Shown piece by piece: positions 1 through 8,295 of a stretch of DNA of 64,000 bases. Below the pieces are notes generated by a model, which saw only the letters and a list, made by a program, of their open reading frames with translations, was not told where the DNA came from and did not search any database. Location of the stretch: positions 62,001 to 126,000 of the forward strand of contig CAYQVH010000001.1 in assembly GCA_964420975.1 (NCBI GenBank), given 5' to 3'. The translations under genes and the position numbers were made by a program. Positions within the stretch are counted from its first letter, which is position 1. Every line of letters begins with the position of its first letter. The DNA is from Accumulibacter sp964420975. GTDB taxonomy: Bacteria; Pseudomonadota; Gammaproteobacteria; Burkholderiales; Rhodocyclaceae.

Positions 1-1
1 A

Positions 2-85
2 TTCCTGGGCGACCAGATGACCGCCGGGGTGGCACGTTCCAAGATGGCCAAGGCGAAGGCGCTTGAGCAAGAAACCGCTACCTAG
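2..85 (+). CDS. A/V-type ATPase subunit D, C-terminal end (partial)
   Basis: Only the last 27 codons and the stop lie in the window. The visible tail contains LGDQMTAGVARSK followed by a Lys/Ala-rich end, which matches the C-terminus of archaeal/vacuolar-type ATPase subunit D, the central-stalk subunit that couples the catalytic head to the membrane rotor. The call rests on this short motif plus context: the next two genes are clear I and K subunits of the same enzyme. The remaining subunits (A, B, E, C, F) are presumably to the left of the window. Confidence 0.7.
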   Translation, partial: FLGDQMTAGVARSKMAKAKALEQETAT

Positions 86-308
86 CGAGCCGAAATGGCC
101 GATACCCGTGAGACCGAAGTGAGTTATTGTCAAAGGACACATTCCTGGGTTGAGCGACGCGCTGGCGAGTGCCGTCTGCGTATGCACGCCTACGGCGGAG
201 ACACTCAATGAAATCGACACGCTACTCAGTCGGCCGTCGGCCTGGAGACTCGGGCCGGGCCGTATCCCTGGCGGTCGCCTAGCCACTTGCTCGGAGAGGC
301 ATAAGCGT
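86..308 (+). other. Spacer between ATPase subunits D and I
   Basis: This 223-base stretch sits inside the operon. It contains a 38-codon frame (95-211) whose stop overlaps an ATG at 208. Neither reading resembles a known protein, and the upstream ribosome-binding signals are weak. The subunit I frame is also open from a TTG at 150, but that N-terminal extension does not look like subunit I. I see no convincing gene here. Confidence 0.35.
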
Positions 309-2069
309 ATGATCGTGCCGATGCAGAAGGTGACGGTGCTGTGCCTGGAGACGGGTTGCGATTCGGCTTTGCAGTCTCTGCGGGATCTCGGCGTGCTGCA
401 CCCCACGTTTGACCGCCGGGGCGAGCGCGAGGATATTGAGGCGGCACGCCGTCGGCTTGAATCCATCATTCGAGCCACAGAAACGCTGCCCAAGTTAACG
501 CACGCCTCCCCTTCCAGACGGGCTCCCAGCCAGATCGTCGATGAGTTGTCTCGCCTCATAAAGCGGAGTCGGGAGAACAGCGAGGAGTTGGAGCGTCTGA
601 CACAGGAGCGGCTACGCATCCAATGGTTCGGAAACTTTTCTCCCGAGGCGCTGGTAAAGTTGGCCGATCGAGGTGTTTTCATTCGTCTGTTTCAGACCTC
701 GCCCGGCAGCTTTCCGACGCTACCGGATCGGGCGGTCTGTCTCGAAACGTTCCGCAGCCGGGTTGCAGTATTCTTTGCTGTGGTCACCAAGGGCGACACA
801 CCCGCGGTCGCCGCCCAGGAAATCCGCCCGCCGGACGTATCTCTGGCCGAGATCGAACGTCGCATTGGCGAATTGGAGACGATACGTGCGAAGCTGGCCG
901 ACGAGGTCGCCCAGTTCGCAGGGGATCGTGCCGCGTTAGTGCAAATGCGATCCGAGGCTGAGGAGTCTCTACAACTGGCTGAGGTCCGCGCAGGCATGGG
1001 TAGCGCGACAGACCGCCTTGTTTACCTGCAGGGTTTTTGTCCAGTGGACGAGATACCCCGCCTTCGCGATGGTGCACGCGAAAGCGGCTGGGGACTGGTC
1101 ATCGACGAGCCGACGGAGAGCGATACGGTCCCGACGCTGATCCGCAATCCGCGATGGCTGAAGCCGATCGAAGCGGTCTTCGAACTGATCGGCATCTTGC
1201 CGGGATATCGGGAGATCGACGTGAGCCTGTGGTTCCTGCTGTTTTTCAGCCTGTTCTTCGCCATGCTCGTAGGCGATGCGGGCTACGGAGCCATCTTCCT
1301 CGGGCTGACGCTGTGGGCTCAGTGGAGGTTTCCGGAAGCTCCCGCCAACGCCTTCGCCCTGCTCAAGATTACCAGCGTCGCCACCATCGTCTGGGGCGTA
1401 TTGACCGGCACCTATTTCGGAATTGCGGACCTGCCTGCGCCACTTTCCGCCCTGAAGCTGACCTGGCTGGGCGACGAGGAGCACATCAAGGATCTGTGCT
1501 TCTGGATCGCTGCGATCCACCTCTCGATTGCCCACGTGTGGAACTTCGTCAACCTTATCCGCACTCCGCAGGCACTGGCCCAGGTCGGCTGGCTGTGCGT
1601 TGTCTGGTTCATGTTTTTCAGCGCCCGTTCGGTGGTACTCAACCTGCAGTTTCCGTCAGTCATGACTTGGGTGTTCGCTGCCGGCGTCATTCTCATCGTG
1701 TTTTTCATGACTCCGCGTAAGAGTCTCAAGGACGAATGGTTCAACCATGTCATGCTGCCGCTGAATCTGGTCGGCAGCTTCGTGGATGTCATTTCCTATA
1801 TCCGCCTCTATGCCGTCGGCACTGCCAGCTTTGCCATCGCCTCGACCTTCAACATCATGTTGGCCCCGATGTTCGATGGCTGGCTGAGTGAACTGCTCGC
1901 TGCGCTGTTGCTGTTTCTGGCACACACGGTGAATATTGTTCTCGCCGTGATGGGCGTAATGGTGCACGGCATTCGCTTGAATACACTGGAATTCGCTAGC
2001 CATCTTGGGCTCCAGTGGAGCGGTATTCCTTACCGGCCGTGGCGGCGCAAGCGGCCGAAGATCGCCTGA
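309..2069 (+). CDS. A/V-type ATPase membrane subunit I (a-subunit homologue)
   Basis: This is the stator membrane subunit, which forms the ion half-channels against the K ring. The 586-residue product fits the family length of about 600-650. An N-terminal cytoplasmic half of about 310 residues is rich in charged, coiled-coil-like helices. A C-terminal half has about seven membrane segments, starting near IDVSLWFLLFF. The conserved SYIRLYAVG motif contains the arginine (about residue 499) that serves ion translocation in this family. ATG 309 was chosen because GGAGAG precedes it and MQKVTVLCLE is a typical N-terminus; the open frame extends to a TTG at 150 without family-like sequence. It lies between subunits D and K. 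Confidence 0.9.
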   Translation: MIVPMQKVTVLCLETGCDSALQSLRDLGVLHPTFDRRGEREDIEAARRRLESIIRATETLPKLTHASPSRRAPSQIVDELSRLIKRSRENSEELERLTQERLRIQWFGNFSPEALVKLADRGVFIRLFQTSPGSFPTLPDRAVCLETFRSRVAVFFAVVTKGDTPAVAAQEIRPPDVSLAEIERRIGELETIRAKLADEVAQFAGDRAALVQMRSEAEESLQLAEVRAGMGSATDRLVYLQGFCPVDEIPRLRDGARESGWGLVIDEPTESDTVPTLIRNPRWLKPIEAVFELIGILPGYREIDVSLWFLLFFSLFFAMLVGDAGYGAIFLGLTLWAQWRFPEAPANAFALLKITSVATIVWGVLTGTYFGIADLPAPLSALKLTWLGDEEHIKDLCFWIAAIHLSIAHVWNFVNLIRTPQALAQVGWLCVVWFMFFSARSVVLNLQFPSVMTWVFAAGVILIVFFMTPRKSLKDEWFNHVMLPLNLVGSFVDVISYIRLYAVGTASFAIASTFNIMLAPMFDGWLSELLAALLLFLAHTVNIVLAVMGVMVHGIRLNTLEFASHLGLQWSGIPYRPWRRKRPKIA

Positions 2070-2136
2070 GCGGAATGGCTGTGGCTGTTCCTTTTCGAGA
2101 ACACGATTGCCAACCACTTAAACAGAGGAGATTGAG

Positions 2137-2622
2137 TTGGATACAGATGTGATGGTCAGCCTGGGGCGTTTGGGAGCGGCAGCAGCCGTCGGTTTGGCTG
2201 CGACCGGTTCATCCCTTGGCGTCGGCGCGGCTGGCCCTGCCGCCGTCGGTGCCTGGAAGAAATGCTATGCACAGGACAAGGCGGCGCCTTTTGTGCTGTT
2301 TGCCTTCATCGGCGCGCCAATGTCGCAGACGATCTACGGCATGATTTTGATGGGCTGGATCAACACCGCCCTTGATGCTTCGCTTGCTGCGCACCAGGCC
2401 ATCAACTGGGGTGGCATGCTGGGCGCAGGCATTTTCGGCGGCTTGGGGATGGGCGTCTCTGCCTGGTATCAGGGGGTCATCGGTGCGGCGGCAGCAGACG
2501 CCATGGCCGAAACCGGCAAGGGTTTCGGCAACTACCTGATGACCCTGGGCATCATCGAAACACTGGCCATTCTGGTTCTGGTGTTCATTCCACCGGCATT
2601 TCGTCTCGCGGGAGGAGCGTAG
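2137..2622 (+). CDS. A/V-type ATPase proteolipid subunit K (rotor ring)
   Basis: The product is a 161-residue, very hydrophobic, Gly/Ala-rich protein with four predicted membrane helices in two hairpins, as in V-type c subunits rather than the two-helix F-type. The only membrane carboxylate is in the second hairpin, in LGIIETLAIL (about Glu141); the equivalent part of the first hairpin reads SQTIYGM. This is the expected V-type pattern of one ion site per four helices. The TTG start at 2137 has AGAGGAG seven bases upstream; a GTG at 2149 is the alternative. It is the last gene of the operon. The sequence alone does not settle H+ versus Na+ specificity. Confidence 0.9.
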   Translation: MDTDVMVSLGRLGAAAAVGLAATGSSLGVGAAGPAAVGAWKKCYAQDKAAPFVLFAFIGAPMSQTIYGMILMGWINTALDASLAAHQAINWGGMLGAGIFGGLGMGVSAWYQGVIGAAAADAMAETGKGFGNYLMTLGIIETLAILVLVFIPPAFRLAGGA

Positions 2623-2907
2623 CCTATCGTTCCCGTAGGGGGCGAGAGATCGCACCCTTGATCCTTGCGGCGACTCAGCCTGCTCGTCGGCAAGGTGTTC
2701 TGAAGGCCGAAGGCGCGTGACGACAGTCCTCCAGATGACTGATTAGGCGACGGTTTACCCAAGTTTGTGGGGAAACGTCGGCACCGTCACGGCAATCGCC
2801 TACACAAGTATCATGACGCGAAGCTCAAACTCACCGTGCAGGGGTGATTCCGAGGAGGGTCGCCCGATAGTCTGGGCGGCGGTGGCAAGTTTGCGGCGGC
2901 GACGTAC
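2623..2907. other. Non-coding stretch after the ATPase operon
   Basis: No gene is supported here. An imperfect inverted repeat around 2664-2696 (CCTTGC...GCAAGG with an inner CGAC/GTCG) could be a weak terminator for the ATPase operon, but no T-run follows. The right part leads into the transposase remnant, and I could not identify insertion-sequence inverted repeats. Confidence 0.4.
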
Positions 2908-3383
2908 GCTGATTTCGTGGGCCGACTCGATCATGCCGACGGCACCCAGCTTCTTCCAGCCGTCGCGCATGGGCTTGTCGATCCACGACACGTCGGGGAC
3001 GAAGAGCACACGGCGCGTTTCGATCCGGCCATGGTCCTTCTCAACCACGGGGCGCTTTTGCACGTCGAGGTTCCGGAAGTCAAAGCAAAGGCTTGGGCGG
3101 TGTCGAAGAACTCAACGACCGCCTCGGCCAGAGGCTTCTGGGGGGTCCTTCACTGCCAGGACGTAATCTCCGCCCTGCGCGACAATCTTCTCGGCAATCT
3201 CTGTCTGGCAGCCCAACGCGTCCATAGTCACGATGCAGCCCTGGAGGACCCGTGTTTCCAGCAACGCCTTGATCGCCGCCAGTTCTGGCCCTTGCCCGCC
3301 GTGCCTTCCTGTCCCAGCGATACGCCCAGCGTAGTGGCGTATTCGGCCCGTCCTTCGAGCCCCGCGCCGTCTTGCCGTCAAAT
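2908..3383 (-). pseudogene. ISAs1-family transposase remnant, frameshifted and truncated
   Basis: Read on the minus strand, several frames together give a recognisable ISAs1 (H-repeat) transposase. The pieces are FDGKTARGSKDGPNT, then YATTLGVSLGQEGTAGKG, then AAIKALLETRVLQGCIVTMDALGCQTEIA..GDYVLAVKD, then PLAEAVVEFFDTAQAF, then VEKDHGRIETRRV...VGMIESAHEIS. At least four shifts of frame are needed. Examples are a CAGAACTG where CAGGAACTG is expected near 3288, and indels near 3130-3140 and 3080-3085. The N-terminal roughly 100 residues and the C-terminal roughly 120, including the last catalytic Glu region, are missing. The fragment is dead and fuses to the truncated transporter at about 3384. 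Confidence 0.85.
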
Positions 3384-3882
3384 GCCAGAGCAGTCGGAGA
3401 ATGTGGTCAAGGTTTTCAACGAGGTCGAGTGGATCACGATCTTCTTTTTCGTCGGGCTGTTTATCGTCATCGCCGGCGTCGAGCACGCCGGTCTGTTGCG
3501 CCTCCTGGCCGATCAGTTGCTGGACCTCACCGGCGGTGATTTCACGCTCACCGGCACCACCGTCCTCTGGGCTTCCGCGGTGCTCTCGGCGATCGTCGAC
3601 AACATCCCCTTCGTGGCGACGATGATCCCGCTGATCAAGTCGATGGCGCCGGCGTTTGGCGGCCCGGAAGCCCTGCTCCCGCTGTGGTGGTGCCTGTCGC
3701 TCGGCGCCTGCCTCGGCGGCAACGGCACGCTGATCGGCGCCAGCGCCAACCTGGCGGTGGCGGGAATCGCAGAACGTAACGGCATTCCGTTTCAATTTGC
3801 CACCTACACCAAGATCGCCTTCCCGTTGATGCTGGTACATGTCGCGATCTCGCAGATCTACCTCTGGTGGCGTTACTTCTGA
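3384..3882 (+). pseudogene. ArsB/NhaD-type (SLC13-like) permease, 3' fragment
   Basis: The segment encodes about 165 residues of a membrane transporter. It has EVEWITIFFFVGLFIV, a conserved helix start of the ArsB/NhaD permease superfamily, then VDNIPFVATMIPL and the signature LGGNGTLIGASANLAVAG near the C-terminus. Complete members have about 400-450 residues, so the N-terminal half is gone. The frame is open leftward through the antisense of the transposase remnant, so a chimeric reading frame exists. An ATG at 3382 could start a 166-residue product, but half a permease is unlikely to work. I read it as a gene truncated by the adjacent ISAs1 event. Confidence 0.75.
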
Positions 3883-4000
3883 AACGGTGTGAACACGCGG
3901 CTGGTCGACGTCTGGCGCGATGCCAGCCGGGCACCGTTCCCTGCTGGCGACTTTCGCACTACACTTCGCTGGCTAAGGTTGGCGAAAGTGGCGAGAAAGG

Positions 4001-5470
4001 ATGATCAAGGACTCTTTCAAGCAGGTCGAGGATTGGGCGACACCGCGGACCGTACTGATCTTTACCACCGGTCTGCTGGTCGTTCTCTGGCTGGTGGTCA
4101 TCCTTTCGGCGATCGCTGCCCGCGACGAGCAGATCGACGCCCGCAAGGACTTGCTGCGCCGGATGAACCACGCGGTCGAGGAGCAAACGCGACGGCAGCT
4201 TGATCTGGCCGCGGTTGTGCTCGTCGCCGCCGAGCACTTCCTGGCCACGAACCGCTACCCCGCGCCGCGCGACGACCCGGCTTTTCTCGATCTGATCAGA
4301 GATCTGCGGCTGAAAACCGGACAGACCGTCGATCTGCATCTGGTCGATGAGACCGGCGCGCTACCGGTAGTCGCCGACCACCCGCTGCCAGCTCTGGCGA
4401 ACCCGTCGAACGCCTTATCGGGTGCTCCGCGCTCGGCGTCGGGCCTGCTTGTCGGGCGGCTGATCGAAAATCCGCTCAACGGTCGCCGTGCGCTGCCAAT
4501 CGGCCTGGCCATGCGACAACCGGTCGACGGGATACACAGTTTGCTGGCGGTGGTCGACCTCTCGGCGTTGACCGACGCCTACGAGGAACTGCGGCAGAAG
4601 CCGGGCGGTACGATCACGCTCATCAACCGCGACGGCGTCGTCCTGGCGCGCGCGTCCGGCGAGGGCAGCCTTGGCGGGCAGTCGGCGGCCGAGGTCGAAG
4701 CCCTCCGTGACCTGCCGGCGCAGCAAGCCAGCGGCATTCTGGTGCGTAGCGACCCGGCAGGTGTCCGCGAACTGGTGAGCTTTTCGGCGCTGGCCAACTA
4801 TCCGTTGCTGATGCGGGTGACCGATGACTACGACACGGCACTGGCACCGTGGTTGCGGCAGACGTTCTGGATCATCGGCCTGGCGATTGGCCTGAGCATC
4901 CCGGTGATTGGCGTCGCTTTTCGTTCGCTGCGCCTGCTGCAGCTACTCGCCGATCGCGAAGAACAGTTGAACCGGCTGGCGACGACCGATCGCCTGACCG
5001 GCGCCAGCAGCCGACAGCATTTTGTTGCCGCTCTTGGCGACGCCCTGGCGCGGTTCCGGCGCCAGCCCTTCGCGCTCACCCTGGTGTTGTTCAAAATCGA
5101 TTTCTTTCAGCGGATCAACGATGGATACGGGCACGCGGTAGGCGACCAGGCGCTGATCGCTTTCGCCGACGTTGCCCGCGGCTGCTTGCGCGACGTCGAT
5201 CAGCTCGGCCGGCTGGGAGCCGGCGAGTTCGCGATCCTGCTGCCCGAAACCGGGATCGACGCAGCGCAAGTCGTCGCCGAACGCGTGCGTCGAGAAATCG
5301 CCCAAATCTCGATTGAAACCGAAGACGGAACCCTGCGGTTTACGACCAGCGCCAGCGTGATCAGCGTCAACCGTGAAGACGATTCGGTCGACACCGTTCT
5401 CAAGCGTGCCGCCCAGTCGCTGCAGGCCGCGATGGCCGCCGGACACGACCGGGTGGTGGTGCCTGTCTGA
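4001..5470 (+). CDS. Membrane GGDEF-domain protein with degenerate active site (GAGEF) and intact I-site
   Basis: The protein has 489 residues. One membrane helix lies near residues 17-40, then a periplasmic sensor region of about 250 residues (probably a Cache-like double fold, inferred), a second helix near 287-310, and a cytoplasmic GGDEF domain from about 325 to the end. GGDEF proteins normally make cyclic di-GMP. Here the catalytic loop reads GAGEF (406-410), so the metal-binding acidic third residue is Gly. The product-binding RxxD motif (RDVD, 397-400) is kept at the canonical five-residue spacing. This favours a c-di-GMP-binding sensor over an active cyclase. ATG 4001 has AGAAAGG immediately before it, which is close. 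It appears monocistronic. Confidence 0.85.
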   Translation: MIKDSFKQVEDWATPRTVLIFTTGLLVVLWLVVILSAIAARDEQIDARKDLLRRMNHAVEEQTRRQLDLAAVVLVAAEHFLATNRYPAPRDDPAFLDLIRDLRLKTGQTVDLHLVDETGALPVVADHPLPALANPSNALSGAPRSASGLLVGRLIENPLNGRRALPIGLAMRQPVDGIHSLLAVVDLSALTDAYEELRQKPGGTITLINRDGVVLARASGEGSLGGQSAAEVEALRDLPAQQASGILVRSDPAGVRELVSFSALANYPLLMRVTDDYDTALAPWLRQTFWIIGLAIGLSIPVIGVAFRSLRLLQLLADREEQLNRLATTDRLTGASSRQHFVAALGDALARFRRQPFALTLVLFKIDFFQRINDGYGHAVGDQALIAFADVARGCLRDVDQLGRLGAGEFAILLPETGIDAAQVVAERVRREIAQISIETEDGTLRFTTSASVISVNREDDSVDTVLKRAAQSLQAAMAAGHDRVVVPV

Positions 5471-5553
5471 CGGTCCGGTGGATCGGGCAGCCGGAGGTTT
5501 CTCGCCCCCGGCCCCGACACCACGCTCCGTGCGGGTCCGAAGGCGCGCGTTCG

Positions 5554-5583
5554 TTGACAGTCCACCCCCCCCTTGCCTATAAT
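5554..5583 (+). promoter_or_regulatory. Consensus sigma-70 promoter of tRNA-Lys
   Basis: A perfect TTGACA (5554-5559) and a perfect TATAAT (5578-5583) are separated by 18 bases, and the tRNA begins 13 bases after the -10 box. The segment after the -10 box is CCGCCGG, a GC-rich discriminator typical of stable-RNA promoters under stringent control. Confidence 0.85.
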
Positions 5584-5595
5584 CCGCCGGTTTTT

Positions 5596-5671
5596 GGGTT
5601 GGTAGCTCAGTCGGTAGAGCAGTGGACTTTTAATCCATTGGTCGAGGGTTCGAGTCCCTCCCGACCCACCA
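5596..5671 (+). tRNA. tRNA-Lys (anticodon TTT)
   Basis: This 76-base cloverleaf has a 7-bp acceptor stem (GGGTTGG with CCGACCC, one G-T pair), a D arm with AGCTCAGTCGGTAGAGC, an anticodon loop ACTTTTAAT giving TTT, a T arm GAGGGTTCGAGTCCCTC, and CCA encoded in the DNA. It reads AAA/AAG lysine codons. It lies alone between the GGDEF gene and chrA, with its own promoter and terminator. Confidence 0.98.
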
Positions 5672-5682
5672 AACAATCAGCT

Positions 5683-5716
5683 ACTTAGGCCACTCTTCGG
5701 GGTGGCCTAAGTGTTT
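5683..5716 (+). terminator. Rho-independent terminator of tRNA-Lys
   Basis: A perfect 11-bp stem, ACTTAGGCCAC (5683-5693) with GTGGCCTAAGT (5702-5712), closes an 8-base loop and is followed by GTTT. The stem is strong but the T-tract is short. Confidence 0.7.
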
Positions 5717-5841
5717 CCGCCAGCGATTGACCAGTCCTCTGCGTTCCCGCTGGGAGACCCCCCTGCTGGCGTTCGGAAGTCAGCAAGCGGGCGCGGACAA
5801 CAGGGCTTCGACCGCGGCCACACGGCAGGAGGCGAATCAGG

Positions 5842-7176
5842 GTGGACGAGCCGCAACGCCCGAATGCCCCGAGTTTTGGCGAAGCCTTCGCCTATTGGCT
5901 CAAGCTGGGCTTCATCAGCTTTGGTGGACCCGCCGGGCAGATCGCGATCATGCACCAGGAGCTTGTCGAGCGTCGGCGCTGGATCGGCGAGCGACGTTTC
6001 CTGCACGCCCTCAACTTCTGCATGTTGCTTCCGGGCCCGGAAGCGCAGCAACTCGCGATATATCTCGGTTGGCTGCTACATCGCACTTGGGGAGGGATCG
6101 TTGCCGGCACCCTGTTCGTGCTGCCTTCGCTATTTCTTCTTTGCGTCCTGTCGTACATCTATCTCGCTTTCGGCGATTCACCGTTGATCAAGGGATTGTT
6201 CAACGGGGTCAAACCGGCGGTCGTCGCCATCGTCGTTTTTGCGGCCTGGCGAATCGGCAAGCGAGCCCTCAAGAACGGAGTCCTCTGGTCGCTGGCGGCA
6301 GCCTCGCTGCTTGCCGTCCTGGTGTTCGATCTCCCGTTCCCAGCGATCGTGCTCGTCGCGGCAGCACTCGGGGCAATCGGCGGCAAAGTGATTCCCGACC
6401 ATTTTCGTGTCGGTGGCGGCCACGGCGCGACCGACCAGGACTACGGCCCGGCGCTGATCGACGACGACACGCCAGCGCCCGCACATACGCGCTTTAGATT
6501 GGCTTATCTGGTTCGGCTGCTCATCATCGCCTTGCTGATCTGGACGGCGGCGATCGTGCTGCTCGCCCAGCCGGTCCTACGCGAAATGGGGACTTTTTTC
6601 ACCAAAGCGGCGCTCCTCACCTTCGGAGGGGCGTATGCGGTGCTGCCTTACGTTTATCAGGGAGCGGTAGACAGCTATGGCTGGCTCAGTGGCCCGCAGA
6701 TGATCGACGGGCTCGCACTCGGCGAAACGACACCCGGCCCGCTGATCATGGTCGTCGCTTTTGTCGGCTTCGTCGGCGGCTGGAGCAAGGAGATCTTCGG
6801 CGCCGACGCGCTGCTTCTGGCCGGTGTCGCCGGCGCATTGACGGCGACCTTTTTCACCTTTCTTCCGAGCTACGTGTTCATTCTCGCCGGTGCTCCCCTG
6901 GTCGAGTCGACCCACGGAGACCTGAAGTTCACCGCGCCGTTGACGGCAATCACCGCCGCCGTCGTCGGCGTCATCGTCAACCTCGCGTTCTTTTTCGGCT
7001 ATCACGTGTTTTGGCCGGAGGCATCGTCGGGCTCTGCCTTCTCCGGACGCTTCGAGGGGTTCTACGCGCTGATCTCGCTGGCCGCGTTCGTCGCGCTGTG
7101 GCGCTACCAGCAAGCGATCATCACGGTGATCGTCGCTTGCGCGCTGACCGGTCTCGCTTACACGCTGCTCGGGTAG
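5842..7176 (+). CDS. chrA: Chromate transporter, long-chain CHR family
   Basis: The 444-residue inner-membrane protein has two homologous CHR halves, each with about five or six hydrophobic segments. The first half carries GFISFGGPAGQIAIMH near residue 22. The second carries LLTFGGAYAVLPYVYQG and GLALGETTPGPLIMV around residues 255-300. The family exports chromate by coupling to the membrane potential. The length matches the bidomain type rather than paired single-domain proteins. The GTG start at 5842 has AGGAGGCG about eight bases upstream. No chrB-type regulator is adjacent, so resistance is inferred from family membership only. Confidence 0.93.
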   Translation: MDEPQRPNAPSFGEAFAYWLKLGFISFGGPAGQIAIMHQELVERRRWIGERRFLHALNFCMLLPGPEAQQLAIYLGWLLHRTWGGIVAGTLFVLPSLFLLCVLSYIYLAFGDSPLIKGLFNGVKPAVVAIVVFAAWRIGKRALKNGVLWSLAAASLLAVLVFDLPFPAIVLVAAALGAIGGKVIPDHFRVGGGHGATDQDYGPALIDDDTPAPAHTRFRLAYLVRLLIIALLIWTAAIVLLAQPVLREMGTFFTKAALLTFGGAYAVLPYVYQGAVDSYGWLSGPQMIDGLALGETTPGPLIMVVAFVGFVGGWSKEIFGADALLLAGVAGALTATFFTFLPSYVFILAGAPLVESTHGDLKFTAPLTAITAAVVGVIVNLAFFFGYHVFWPEASSGSAFSGRFEGFYALISLAAFVALWRYQQAIITVIVACALTGLAYTLLG

Positions 7177-7201
7177 TCGAGTCACGAGCGGTGTCGGCGC
7201 C

Positions 7202-8281
7202 GTGAGCGAACGTTTCCCGGATCGTCGGGTGCGCGGCCGAGGAGCAGTGGGCAACCCCGGCGGACGTTTCGAGACGACGACCCGCGAAGCGATCGACGAG
7301 GTGTGGAGCGACGCGCCGCCCGCGCCGCAACAGACGCCGACGCGCGTCGTCGTCGAGCAGGCGCGCTCGATCATCGCGCGCAACGCGTCGCCTGACGTTC
7401 CGTTCGAACAGTCGGTGAATCCTTACCAGGGCTGCGAGCACGGTTGCGTGTACTGCTACGCGCGGCCAAGCCACGCCTATCGCAACCTGTCGCCGGGACT
7501 CGACTTTGAAACCCGGATCTTCGCCAAGGGCAACGCGAGCGAACTTCTGCGTCGGGAACTCGGGAACCGGCAGTACCGGTGTTCGCCGATCGCCCTCGGC
7601 GCCAACACCGATCCGTATCAGCCCGCCGAGCGATCGCAGCGACTCACGCGCGCGATCCTCGAAGTGCTTGTCGACTGTCGTCACCCGTTCACCCTTACCA
7701 CCAAAGGCGCGCTGATCGAACGTGACCTCGACCTCATCGCCCCGGCGGCGGCACACGGGCTGGCGCGCGTCTTTGTCTCCATCCCTCAGCTCGACCACGA
7801 ACTGGCGCGCCGCCTTGAACCGCGCGCGGCGACGCCCGCGCGGCGCCTGGAGGTGATCCGCCGGCTGTCGGCGGCCGGCGTGCCGACCGGTGTGCTCGTG
7901 GCGCCGGTGATTCCATTTCTCAACGACCACGAAATGGAAGCGGTACTCCAAGCGGCGCGCGCGGCCGGCGCGACGATGGCCGCGTACCTCCTGCTACGCC
8001 TGCCTTACGAGCTGCGTGAACTGTTTGCCGACTGGCTGCAGGCGCACGCACCCGACAAGCGGGCACGCGTCTTTGCGGCGCTACGCGCGATGCGGGGGGG
8101 CCGGGACAACGATCCGCGCTTCGCGCACCGAATGAGCGGCGACGGGCCGTTCGCGGCACTGCTCGGCCAGCGCTTCGCGCTGAGCACACGGCGCCTGGGC
8201 TATCTCGACAATGGCCAAGCGCTGCGCACCGACCTTTTTCAAGCGCCAAGCGCCAACCCGCGCCAGCTCCCCTTGTTCTGA
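7202..8281 (+). CDS. Radical SAM protein, PA0069/SplB-like family
   Basis: The 359-residue protein has the cluster motif CEHGCVYCYAR near residue 78 (CX3CX2C), which binds a [4Fe-4S] cluster and S-adenosylmethionine. NPYQGCEHGC and GANTDPYQPAE are characteristic of the PA0069-type group related to spore photoproduct lyase-like proteins. The C-terminus ends in QLPLF. The substrate is unknown, and no partner gene is adjacent. The GTG start at 7202 comes 25 bases after the chrA stop, so co-transcription with chrA is possible. It converges on the caspase gene with only 14 bases between stops. Confidence 0.88.
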   Translation: MSERFPDRRVRGRGAVGNPGGRFETTTREAIDEVWSDAPPAPQQTPTRVVVEQARSIIARNASPDVPFEQSVNPYQGCEHGCVYCYARPSHAYRNLSPGLDFETRIFAKGNASELLRRELGNRQYRCSPIALGANTDPYQPAERSQRLTRAILEVLVDCRHPFTLTTKGALIERDLDLIAPAAAHGLARVFVSIPQLDHELARRLEPRAATPARRLEVIRRLSAAGVPTGVLVAPVIPFLNDHEMEAVLQAARAAGATMAAYLLLRLPYELRELFADWLQAHAPDKRARVFAALRAMRGGRDNDPRFAHRMSGDGPFAALLGQRFALSTRRLGYLDNGQALRTDLFQAPSANPRQLPLF

Positions 8282-8295
8282 GCGTCCGAGGTCTA

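Noticed and set aside
95..211. A 38-codon frame between the ATPase D and I genes
   Set aside because: It has a weak ribosome-binding site and no similarity I recognise; it is listed only as part of the spacer.
2917..3882. An apparent intact 321-residue transporter gene
   Set aside because: The first 155 codons are the antisense of a broken transposase; only the last about 165 residues are transporter.
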